Assembly (NCBI GenBank): GCA_015680685.1
Contig: MNCI01030723.1
Location: forward strand, 1-55,430
Source of the DNA: Gnetum montanum
Lineage: Eukaryota > Streptophyta > Gnetopsida > Gnetales > Gnetaceae
Direction of reading: 5' to 3'
Length of the DNA: 55,430 bases
The notes below the pieces were generated by a model. The model was not told the origin of the DNA, made no database searches, and saw only the letters and a list, made by a program, of their open reading frames with translations. Shown here piece after piece: positions 35,743 through 44,600 of the stretch (the stretch's first letter is position 1; each line of letters begins with the position of its first letter). A program made the position numbers and the translations under genes.

Positions 35743-36295
35743 TAAGTGATTTTTCGATGAGAACAGGTTGTTGGCTATCGTGAATTTGAACTCGTAACTG
35801 TTTCTGATCGAGAGAAGGAAAAGCAGAAGATTAGAGCGTGTGATTTTGTGAAGTTTTGCAGGTGTTAAGCTGTGAAAAATTCTGAAACCGTCGCAATTGC
35901 ACCGAAGATCAAGAGGAAGAACGCAAAACTGGCCAAAATTGATGAAGTGCAAGAAAATCTGAATCGTATTTCGCAGGCGCTGGTCGATGTTTGTGACCCG
36001 ACGCCTTTGAACTGGTAGGCCATTCTTCATATGCTTACGTTTGTTCTTAATGTTTATTTTTTGTGGTGTCGTTTGCGTGAATGTGAATTTCAAAGTTCGG
36101 GACCTCGGGTTAGTGCGAGGGTTTAATGGGGTTGCGTCTATCGCCATTGTCAGGGACGGGCCTTGCATTATTGCAAGGGTTTGTGCGATTTCGGCCTGGA
36201 TAACTAGGTGTAATTTATAAGTTTTCTGTGTTAGTCATGCAAATGTAAATGTAGGTGTTAATGCATGTATTGGATTTTCTGTACAACATTGCATT

Positions 36296-36736
36296 AAAGC
36301 CTATTCTGGTTGTGTTGGATATTGTTGGGGTTCTGTGTTGTATAAACCCCATCGTCCCCAATGTCCCTCACCCGCACACGCGGTTGCAAGGGAAGGAAAT
36401 ATGGTTTCGACAGGGTGCGCTAGAGTTTCTGCAGTTCTTGCTGCGCAACTTCAGCGTCATCGTGTGGTCTGATTTTTCTGATGACATCACCGGTGCCCTA
36501 TTAGAGCACCTGCTGGCGGGTTCTACGCAAGGGATTCTGGCCTTCTTGACCGACGGGGCCATCGATACGGGCCGCCCTGAGGACCGAGAACTCAACCCCT
36601 GGGGGTTGAGGAGCTTAAACTAGATCTGGGAAATGGATCGATTCAGCTGTTATCATGCATATAACACACTGTTTGTGGTCCGCCATGTCTCGACCTGTTT
36701 CCAGAACCCACAAGGCACGGTGTACTACGCAGGAGG
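36296..36736 (+). pseudogene. Antisense gene exon 2: FCP1/NIF-like HAD domain
   Basis: KPILVVLDIVGVLC resembles HAD motif I (D-x-D-G-V/T). The nucleophile position is Asp, but the second Asp is Val (GTT). FRQGALEFLQFLLRNFSVIVWS follows, matching the NIF pattern 'RPGL.EFL..L...F.VVVWT', and after a TAG stop (36,621) YNTLFVV and NPQGT stand where the family has '.NTLLVDD' and 'NP'. Plant proteins with this fold dephosphorylate the RNA polymerase II tail or other substrates. Loss of motif residues suggests a catalytically dead domain, perhaps even before decay, since GAT to GTT is a transversion. Ends at donor GG/GTAAGC. Confidence 0.6.
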
Positions 36737-36852
36737 GTAAGCGAATTTTATTAGCTGTCTATTTTCTGTTTTGTTGTATATTTATTGTCTGTGTGAAATA
36801 TAAGAGAAGCCCATGTGTAAAATGTAAAATAAGCCTATGTTGTATGGTACAG

Positions 36853-37127
36853 GTTCTTTATTTAGGACAACAGGTTAGTTGGAGATGACGATGTGTTGTC
36901 ATGGGCCGAAACGGTGATAATGGCGTTTACCGCAACTAACAATGTCTGCGCTGGTGTTATAGAGTAGATCGGCTTTGACATGCGTGAGTACCCCACCCGT
37001 TATGCTAGGGCTTTTGAGAATTGCCAACGACTCGGGTGGCTGCACGATGACTGGACCTTGGATCCGCCCCTTACCGTTGAGGACGTGCAGAGGGAACTCC
37101 TGCCATTTCCGTTGCCATTTGGCCCCG
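36853..37127 (+). pseudogene. Antisense gene exon 3
   Basis: Begins after GGTACAG and continues in phase from exon 2. It reads LVGDDDVLSWAETVIMAF, then after a TAG IGFDMREYPTRYARAF, WLHDDWTLDPPLTVEDV and PFPLPFGP, ending at donor G/GTAAGG. Two TAG stops (36,863, 36,965) interrupt it. It may complete the HAD-like domain. Not recognised by itself. Confidence 0.7.
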
Positions 37128-37223
37128 GTAAGGCTGTGGTATAGTTGGTTACTGCGTAATATAGTGTAAATTGTGGACATTGCATAATAGAACTTTGGTT
37201 AATTTTTGCTTCATGTTGTGCAG

Positions 37224-38264
37224 TTAGGGAATCTCAGGAGATTACCCTTACGATTTCCGGCCGTGAGGCGAACACTGTCCTCTTCCACTACGGTGACATC
37301 AAAGACGCACAGCACTGGCTTGGCCACTCAGTGGCCCCAGTCGCGGTGACCTCCAAGATCTGAGTAGCAGGGCTAATGCACCTATTTTTGGCTACGACTC
37401 CTGATGTCCCCACCAGTGAAATGCTAACCCTGGTCAACTCCTTCAACGAAAAGACCGAGCGTTTCTAGACGTGTGTACATAATGTGCGCGTAAGCTTTAA
37501 CATCAACTCTCAGCTCTTCGCGGACCTCTTTGGCGTCCCCTTAGACAGCCCTCCCGTAAGTGAGAAGGTGAAGAGGAGCGTTGCCTTCCAGAATTGGCTG
37601 AAGGAGTGGGTAAGGATCCCGAAGGAGACTAAAGGGTTTCCCTACGACAAATTCAAGATGGGCACTGCCAAGACACTTTATCCCCTTTTCTGGGCCCGAA
37701 CCTTCCCCAAAACCCTCTCGTAGGGAAAATTATTTTCTGTAGAAAAGGCGCGTATTATGCGAGAGGTTCTGGAGGAGGGGACCCAGTTCAACTGGGCAAG
37801 CTATTTTGCCAAGGGACTGTGTAATGAGATGATCAAGCTTCGCCAGAAGCTTGAGTCCCGTTTCAACATGCGTTACGCCTTCTTCATAGCTTACTTCCGG
37901 CTGTTTGGTGAGTTTCTAGTCATCCAAAAGAATGGGGTCTGGGTGCAGCAAGACTGAGACCAGCTATCCAAACCTTGGATTTCCCACATCCTCAGCACTA
38001 CCCGTGGGCAGGATCCGCCGGAAGGGATTGGGGAGTCGTTGTTTATAACAACTAAGGGTTTGGTGGTGCCCCAAGTGCGAGGCCTCGACAGTGTAGGCGG
38101 CATAATTCCTACCTACACTGGTGATGCTTCACGAGGAAACTGTGTGGTGGAAGAAATCGTAGAGCCTGCAGCTCAGCGTAGAAGGCTCCGTATAGCCGAG
38201 CCCCCTGAGAATGATGCAGGCCGAACTGTGGCGGTCAAGGTTCAGTGGAATAAGCCTCTGCCTG
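37224..38264 (+). pseudogene. Antisense gene exon 4: long helical domain, unrecognised
   Basis: About 347 codons in one frame with four stops (TGA 37,361, TAG 37,466, TAG 37,721, TGA 37,955). Runs include FNINSQLFADLFGVPLD, FQNWLKEWVRIPKETKGFP, FNWASYFAKGLCNEMIKLR and RYAFFIAYFRLFGEFLV. The aromatic- and helix-rich style reminds me of domains found in plant transposon-encoded 'mobile domain' proteins, but I could not make a firm match. Ends at donor CCTG/GTAAGC. Confidence 0.65.
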
Positions 38265-38358
38265 GTAAGCGTGAAGAAATTGTATTACGCAATGTTTGTT
38301 TAGGTGTATTATGCAATGATATACTAAGGTGCTATGATATGGCAAGTAAAAATTACAG

Positions 38359-38622
38359 AGCAACTGACCCCTGAGACAGGGGCAATAGCATTATGTCGTG
38401 GAGAGGGGGCCTCAATTTTGGAAGAAGAGGCCCCAGGTGTTAGCGTGAGCCGTGCGCGGGCTCTGGTGCGTGAAGAGGGCCTAGTTGTTAGCGTGAGCCA
38501 TGCACAAGCTTTGATGCATGAGGAGGCCCCAGCTACTGGAACCAGCAATGCACAGACTCAAGTGCGTGAAAGGGAAAGGGATACGGAAGATGTTGGCGAA
38601 GTTGCCACTGTCACCGGTAGAG
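38359..38622 (+). pseudogene. Antisense gene exon 5 with 16-residue repeats
   Basis: After TTACAG, in phase. It carries three head-to-tail units of 16 residues, EEAPGVSVSRARALVR, EEGLVVSVSHAQALMH and EEAPATGTSNAQTQVR, encoded by 48-bp DNA repeats. The frame is open throughout. Low-complexity linker. Confidence 0.7.
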
Positions 38623-38692
38623 GTAATGGTGTGTTATCGTGTTTGCAGGATTTCTGTAGATAAATGAAGTTTCTGACTGAATTACGCTATAG

Positions 38693-38821
38693 GAGAAGGG
38701 GAGGCGTCCACGTCTGTTGCTGTGAGCAGAGTGTGGAGAGACTTCCCTGATAAATTTACCTTCATGGAAGGCATCGTCAGCGACATGATCGAGCGCCTGG
38801 AACGTGTTGAACCTGGAGCGG
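38693..38821 (+). pseudogene. Antisense gene exon 6
   Basis: A 43-codon exon between ACGCTATAG and G/GTACGT, open and in phase with both neighbours, reading VWRDFPDKFTFMEG and MIERLERVEPG. Likely the start of a helical segment. Confidence 0.7.
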
Positions 38822-38898
38822 GTACGTTACGATTGTAGTCAGTTTGTGATATTACATACTGGTAATGTGTCACCAATACTAATGATTGTTTCCGTTAG

Positions 38899-39737
38899 GA
38901 GCTCGCCTCCGATGGGATCCCACTGAGCCCATTGATTTGGACATAGTGGATCCACCATCCAATGAAGCAGCCGTTCCATGCCACATTTATGAGGAAATGC
39001 ATAAATGTGTGTTACACTCGACACCCTCCTTATGGGAAAGTAAGGGCGTTAATGAGAATCTATGGAAAAGGTTATAGAGATCAGAGCAGAGGGTTGAGTC
39101 TCTGACCAAAGAGGTCGGAGACATAAAATCACGGTGCGACTTCCTACAGGCACGAGCGTCAGGGGATGAAGACTGGCGTACCGCTGTTGTCGATTACTCC
39201 CGGTATTGGACAGCCATCAAAAATAGTGTACAGACCAGTCGCGCATTAGTCGAGCAGTGAATGCAGATAGAACTCCTAGCCCAGAAAAGCTAGGAATGGA
39301 GGGATTATTGTACAAGTGTGCAAGAATGGGGGCAAAAGAAGAAGGACCACAAGCACTTGTACAAGCGCGAAAGCATTGCTTATCGGAGAGTCTACCGAGA
39401 TCTTGCCGTCAGGGCCCGATCCTTGGAAGTCTTCCAAGATGTCATCGGCGCTTCCGATGCCTTCAAGAAGTTTGAGGAGCAGGTGATTGTTAGTGCGTTC
39501 CCCGAAAGGGTGATGACTTTCCCTGGGGGTCAGGCTTCAATCCCTACTTTCTTCCCAGACCCACCCCGCTGGAGCAGTATGGAGAAAGGGAAAGTGAAGG
39601 CTGGAGATGCTTTGGGACAGGATGTATGGCTAGATCTAATGGAGGAAGAGATTATGAAGTGCCTGTGGGCTGGCCTGGACAAGCTTCCCTTCGCTGCGGA
39701 AGCAGGGCCATCACAAGAGAGTTTACGCGCAACTTAG
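38899..39737 (+). pseudogene. Antisense gene exon 7: coiled-coil-like region
   Basis: One frame with TAG 39,075, TGA 39,258 and TAG 39,291. It contains a charged, heptad-like region (VESLTKEVGDIKSRCDFLQ and onward), then FQDVIGASDAFKKFEEQV and a folded-looking end with LDLMEEEIMKCLWAGLDKL. The exon probably ends shortly before 39,737, but no donor in the right phase was found. Confidence 0.65.
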
Positions 39738-39795
39738 TTTGCATTTCTAATTATGATGTTAAGTCTTGCGTAGCTAATGTGCTTACTGTGTTCAG

Positions 39796-40065
39796 GTACC
39801 AGCCGAGGATATGGAAGACGAACAAGCTGAGGAGTTAGCAGAGGGAGCGTTGGAAGTAGAGGAAGAAGCAGAGGAAGAAACAGAAGAACGTAACGATGAA
39901 GAGCGTCCTTCCATGGAGCCAGCGCCGGAACGAGGACCTCACAAAGAGGACATTCTTCGTGAAAGAATCATTCCTAGAAATGATGGCCCATTGGAGGACG
40001 ATCCATTAGCATTGGATCCTGACTTAAGAGATACCGGTGATAGTGGCAGTAGAGGAAATGTGTAA
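39796..40065 (+). pseudogene. Antisense gene last exon: acidic tail
   Basis: After CTGTGTTCAG a fully open 89-codon frame encodes a Glu-rich tail (LEVEEEAEEETEERNDEERP) ending in a stop at 40,065. Such tails occur in nuclear and chromatin proteins; the role here is unknown. Confidence 0.65.
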
Positions 40066-40586
40066 TTATAATTTACGCATAGTTTTATCGATGTTGAGTG
40101 GCATATCATTTTACGCATGACTGAAAAGGCGTGTTATAAAACTTTGTGGATGCATTAAATGTCAGTTACACAGTTTTTATTCTTTCTTACGTTTTTCTTA
40201 TAGAGTGGTAAGCGTAATTGTTGACAATTTCACCTAAGCGATAATGATAGAGTGTAATTGCTAGTTTAAGGCCATCACGGGCCGTTACATGACTCTGCGT
40301 AATGTAGAGAAAGCGTACATGATGATAATGCTTAATTTTGCATAACTAGTTTAAGGTCGTTGCGGGCCATTTTAAGCATAAATGGTAATAGAATAGAATG
40401 GTGCGTAATTGCATAAAATGGTGTGATAACAGGAATAACACAGATACGATAAAAACATAAGACATGACAAGCGTGAAAGCAGAATGAAAATGTAGCATAA
40501 AAAGGAATCTATTGCAAGAAAAGAAACTGTTAAGTATGAACCGCGATAACTGGCAAAGACATGATATCATAGGCAAAGACCATTGC
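40066..40586. other. Non-coding stretch with GCGTAA motifs
   Basis: Downstream of the antisense gene and, on the other strand, downstream of the protease frame. It holds repeated TTACGC/GCGTAA words and two units (about 40,261 and 40,348) of the form CTAGTTTAAGGTCGTTGCGG that resemble the 31-kb minisatellite. It may be intron and/or 3' end sequence. Confidence 0.5.
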
Positions 40587-41156
40587 TCAACCATTGATAT
40601 GTAATTGTCTCTTAATGGCCTTTACGTTGTTCGCTACGTAAGGGCGAGGAGACTTATGGTTTGGCTCCTCTACACTGTCATCGGGAAACGGCAGGTCAGC
40701 CCAAACTAAACCGTCATCTTTGCTGTTGGTTTGTTGAGGGGTTTCGAGATGGGTCTGATCGTCAATCATCTCTACCTCCGAACCCTGTTCCTCTTCAATG
40801 TTATTGACGGTCCTAGGGGTGAGTTCATCACCGCGTATCACAACCTCCCCTCCGGCATAGGGAAGGTGTATCTCCTGGTGTATCGGTGATGAAACTGCCC
40901 TCAGTTGAGCTAACCACGGCCTCCCCAAGATCAGGTTGAACCCTGGCATCTCCTCGATGACTAGGAAGGTGGCCTCTGTTGGGAACTGGTCACCCACCAC
41001 AAACTCTATGCGCACCGTCCCCTTGACTTGAACCCATGCCCCGTTGAACGATTTTACGCAGGCCATTGTCGTGGGAGTGATCTGGTCGACTAGTCCCAAC
41101 CTATCCACAATGGAATAGGGAATGACGTTGGTAGTTGCGCCATCGTCCACATGCAC
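40587..41156 (-). pseudogene. Tat protease
   Basis: The frame has VDDGATTNVIPYSIVDRLGL (active-site D-x-G-A), VEFVVGDQFPTEATFLVIEE-type strands and FNLILGRPWLAQL, the second conserved block. It continues the gag frame across TAG stops at 41,166 and 41,181. A hydrophilic tail follows the domain to the TGA at 40,587. It would cut the gag-pro polyprotein. Confidence 0.85.
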
Positions 41157-41165
41157 TCTCCAGAT

Positions 41166-44100
41166 CTAGTATTGACCGACCTAGATAGTGATAAACATAG
41201 GTTCAGTTGTCACCCGACCTTTCTCAGGATCGTCTTTGATAGATCCATCGTGGAAGGTCAGCGAGGAAGGCGTAGGTTGCTCAGCTTCGGGAGGAAACAT
41301 AATAGCATGTATCGCTTCCTCCTCTACTGGCAAGCTTTCATCCACTAATATGGATGTCAGCATGCGAACCATAGCCTCACGGTGTTCACGAGATGTCATA
41401 AGCAAGTCGTACAGGCTCAGCGTTGTGTTCTTTTGTTTGAGAGCCTGTCTAACTTGCGTAAATGCATCGAGGAGATCCTTCTCTTGGATAGGTTTCTTGC
41501 ATCCCTTGTCCTCTTACATTCGCCCCACTCGAGGTGGAACAGTGTTGGCTGAAGGGGTACTCTTTTCTTTGCCAAGAGGAGGCGACCGTGTTTCTATGCC
41601 TTTATCTTGCTTCTGAGGCATAGACAAGGGTGAAGAGGCCAGGGGCCTAGGCTTAGGGAAGCTGAGCATAAAATGGTCCTTTGTTGCGTTAACTGAGGTG
41701 TCCTCTCCCTTTCACTTGGGAGGCGATGGTTGGTTATTCTGGCTAGAGGTCTGCCCCTGCATGAGAGGAGCAGCCTGTGGTTTTGGCGCCCTGATAATGA
41801 AGGGTGCTCTTGGCATGGGTGCGGAAGAAGCTGCGGCTTGGGCGTTGTTGCGTGACTGAGGGTTTATGTGAGAAGGTTCCCATATAATGAAGGGTGGCCT
41901 TTAGACACCACTGGCTTCCGATGAAATGATTGGCCCCCTGGGTGAGCTGGCAGGTACGCGCAAGACAAAAGGCTATTTTGGCAGTCCCTTATGCTCACCG
42001 TCCGTACTCACCACAGTGATTGTATAAGGATCATTGTTTGCATTCACCGGGTCCTTATATACATGCAGTGTTTGGTTTTTTGGACGCGTCGGGTTACTGC
42101 TATCTAACTTTAGATGACCTTCGTCGACCATGCGTTGAATGTCGTCCTTTAAATCCCAGCAGTAATCCGTGTCGTGACCACACATCTGGTGGTAGTCACA
42201 GAAACGGTCTAGCCTGAAAGATCTCGGAACTGCTGGTTCATTAGGTAAGGCTAAAGAAGGGTCCTTCAGCAATTCACAGTGACATCTGTGATGCTTCAAA
42301 GCTTCCTTGGACACCTTCTTAGGTTGAATGTGCCCTGCCGCTAACAGTTGTTTCAGCAGTTCGGAATGCTTCACAGGTAAAGCCGCATATTTTGAACGAT
42401 CTTTATGCTCAAAATTTGTCTTTGGATGGGGGGGGCCTTCAGGGGCAGTTGTGGCTTGGCTGGTGCCGGCACCAGCAATGGCCTTGGGTGCTGTTGTGGG
42501 CGCCTTCTTGTTCTTGCTCTTTGCGCTTTCAGTCAGCGCGGCTACTGTCGTTGTTGCCGCCTTACCCTTGTCTGTGGCCTTGTTATGTGTGTTCCTGTAG
42601 GCGACATATGCCGGGTCTTTGCTGGCCTCCGCAACATCTTGGATGCTTCTAACTTGCGCGAAGGCCTGGTGTAGAGAGTTGGGGGAAAGGTAATACAACT
42701 TTGACTTAATAAATTCGTTGACCGCTCCTTTGAATATCGCTAGCACATGTGAGTCCGCTATTGGCTCGCGGATCTCATTCAAAGTAGCGTTCCATTGCTG
42801 TGTAAACTTTTGGATGGGCTCGAGCGGGTCTTGTTTCACCCCCATGAGCTGATCCAGCGTGACTTCCAACTTTAGGTTGTATTTGAAGCGGGTCACAAAT
42901 TGGATCAACAGCTCTTCCAAGGTTGAGATGGAAGAGGGTGGGAGGGCTCGGTACCAGTCCAATGCTTTCCCTATTAATGACATTGCAAAGAATCTGATAA
43001 TCGTATGTGGCCACTGTTGTAGCAACAAGGATTCAGATCAAAAGGTGACTAAGTGAGCGTTGGGATCCCCCTCCCCATTGTATTTGGTGAAATGAGGTAG
43101 AGACATCCCTAGCGGTAATGACAGTGTGGGAACCGCTGGGCTAATCGGATCATCCTGATAAAAGTCCATGATCTGAATAGTATCAGATCCAGCAGCTTTG
43201 AGGTGTCGGACCTCCTCAGTGAGGGTCTGTATAAGCTGGAAGGCTTGGTCCAGACCCGTTGACGGAGGTGCCTATGCAGCAGGCACAGGAGGTTGGACTG
43301 GGAAGGCGGCACTAGGAAACGAAAATGCCGGGAGAGGCTGGCTAGCTGCTTGTAGGGCAGGGATCCCTGCAGGCAGAGGGACCTGTGAAGACCACCATCT
43401 ACTAGTTTGCGAAGAGGGGTTAGCCACTGCCTGCTGCGTAGGATGAGGATAGATATACTACGGGACCCCCTGTGGGACCTATGTTGCGAGTGCAACAGAG
43501 GGTTGTGCACCATACAGCGCAGACCGGTTGTGTTGCACTACAGGGTTGGCCCACGGAACGGCTGCAGGCTGTTGGATGTATGCTTGGGGCTAAACAGCTA
43601 TTGTGATCTATTGAGTTGGAGGAGGCGGGAACATTTGCGCTGGGTGAGTTGTCGATACGGTGTAAGACTGTATTTGAGGGATCAAATGGGGTGCGGTGGT
43701 CACCGGGACCACTGCTGGAATGCTAAGTACCTGCAGTAACAGAACCGCCCCCACGTTATTGTGAGGCATTTGTACTTGCAACCCAGACGGCTGCACGGTG
43801 GCCTGTGGAAGGACAGGAATGTGCATCTGCACAATCATGGCTGGGTCAAGAGGGGCAGCCTCTCCGTTGAAAGGAAACAAAGGATTTACGTACGTGTGGG
43901 GGGTCCGAGTATAGAACGAATATTCCTACTGGGCCACAAATTCGTCCTCTTCCTCTTCCCCATGCTGGGGCTCCAAAGTAGCCCATGAAGCCTAGCTTTT
44001 GGCCATGACCAACTGTGTTATAAGTTCGTGTTGGTGTTCAGTCAAGGGAATTATGTCGTAAGCTATTGGCTTAAAATCATAGCCCCCTCGGTGGAGCACC

Positions 44101-44357
44101 TCAAAGTTTTGTTTTGCTTCAACTTCGGCTCGGATGAGAGCCAACTTCACTTGGATCTTAACACATATAAAGTTGTGTTCTTCAGGGGTTATAACCATAA
44201 AGATGGGCTCTTTTCTCTGACGCCTCAATGATCGGCGCAATGACCCTTGAGATCCTGTTGCGCCCAAAGCTGGTCGAGTGACCGCGATAGGGTTCACAGA
44301 TGTGGCACCCATATCGGTAGGGACCATGGTAGTTGTGGTTGTGTGCAAGGAATCCAT
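41166..44357 (-). pseudogene. Tat gag, one frame with 14 nonsense codons
   Basis: Start ATG at 44,357, about 220 bp after the PBS. The frame runs through to the protease without a shift but has TAG at 43,992, 43,926, 43,608, 43,590, 43,479, 43,458, 43,272, 41,973, 41,181 and 41,166, TGA at 43,038 and 41,712, and TAA at 41,901 and 41,514. It shows a Pro/Gln-rich N-terminal region, the capsid core (IGKALDWYRALPPSSI, LIQFVTRFKYN; 43,028-42,400) and a His/Cys segment FCDYHQMCGHDTDYCWDLK usual for Tat gag. Gag forms the virus-like particle. Confidence 0.9.
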
Positions 44358-44576
44358 TGATCAATGAAGTTAATGATAACTGGTAATCGGATCTAAGAGA
44401 TGGCTGGCAACAAAAGCACAAATAGGCTTTCTACCTTGTAGGATTTCAAAGAAATCGTCCTTGTGACCGATCTATACCACGTGATTGGCCGTAGACTTCC
44501 CTAGAGGTATTACGTCTACGGTTTAGGGTATTGATCGCTACCAGGGTTATCCGAAATATTCGGATCGGAGCCTGAA

Positions 44577-44594
44577 GCCCTCCTTCTAGCGCCA
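44577..44594 (-). other. Primer-binding site of Tat element
   Basis: The minus strand reads TGGCGCTAGAAGGAGGGC, six bases inside the LTR end. It begins with TGG as required for a CCA-ended tRNA. I do not assign the tRNA with certainty. Confidence 0.75.
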
Positions 44595-44600
44595 AAAAAC

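Larger units (their letters stand above)
35862..40065 (+). pseudogene. Antisense intron-containing gene inside the Tat element
   Basis: Plus-strand gene of about eight exons opposite to gag-pro-pol. Exons: about 35,862-36,014; about 36,296-36,736; 36,853-37,127; 37,224-38,264; 38,359-38,622 (or 38,616); 38,693-38,821; 38,899-about 39,720; 39,796-40,065. All five junctions from exon 2 to exon 7 have GT/AG ends and keep the reading phase. The first junction lacks a clear acceptor, and the last lacks a donor of the right phase. Ten in-frame stops (seven TAG, three TGA) and no frameshift were seen, so this copy is dead but was under coding constraint before. It encodes an FCP1/NIF-like domain, an unrecognised helical domain, short repeats, a coiled-coil-like region and an acidic tail. 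The start may be GTG at 35,872 (decayed ATG). Function unknown. Confidence 0.8.

Noticed and set aside
35710-36168. Minus-strand 152-codon frame opposite exon 1
   Set aside because: No motif, low-complexity composition, and exon 1 on the plus strand fits better.
42328-42674. Plus-strand frames of 86-90 codons in the gag region
   Set aside because: They are shadows of the minus-strand gag frame, which has clear motifs.
41166-44357. TAG readthrough or recoding as the reason for many TAG codons in gag
   Set aside because: Seven TAG and three TGA also occur in the antisense gene, and TAA/TGA occur in gag-pro; decay at methylated sites explains all of it better.
32000-44357. Strand-specific hypermutation by a cytidine deaminase during reverse transcription
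   Set aside because: TAG stops arise on both strands of the same element, so a one-strand process does not fit.
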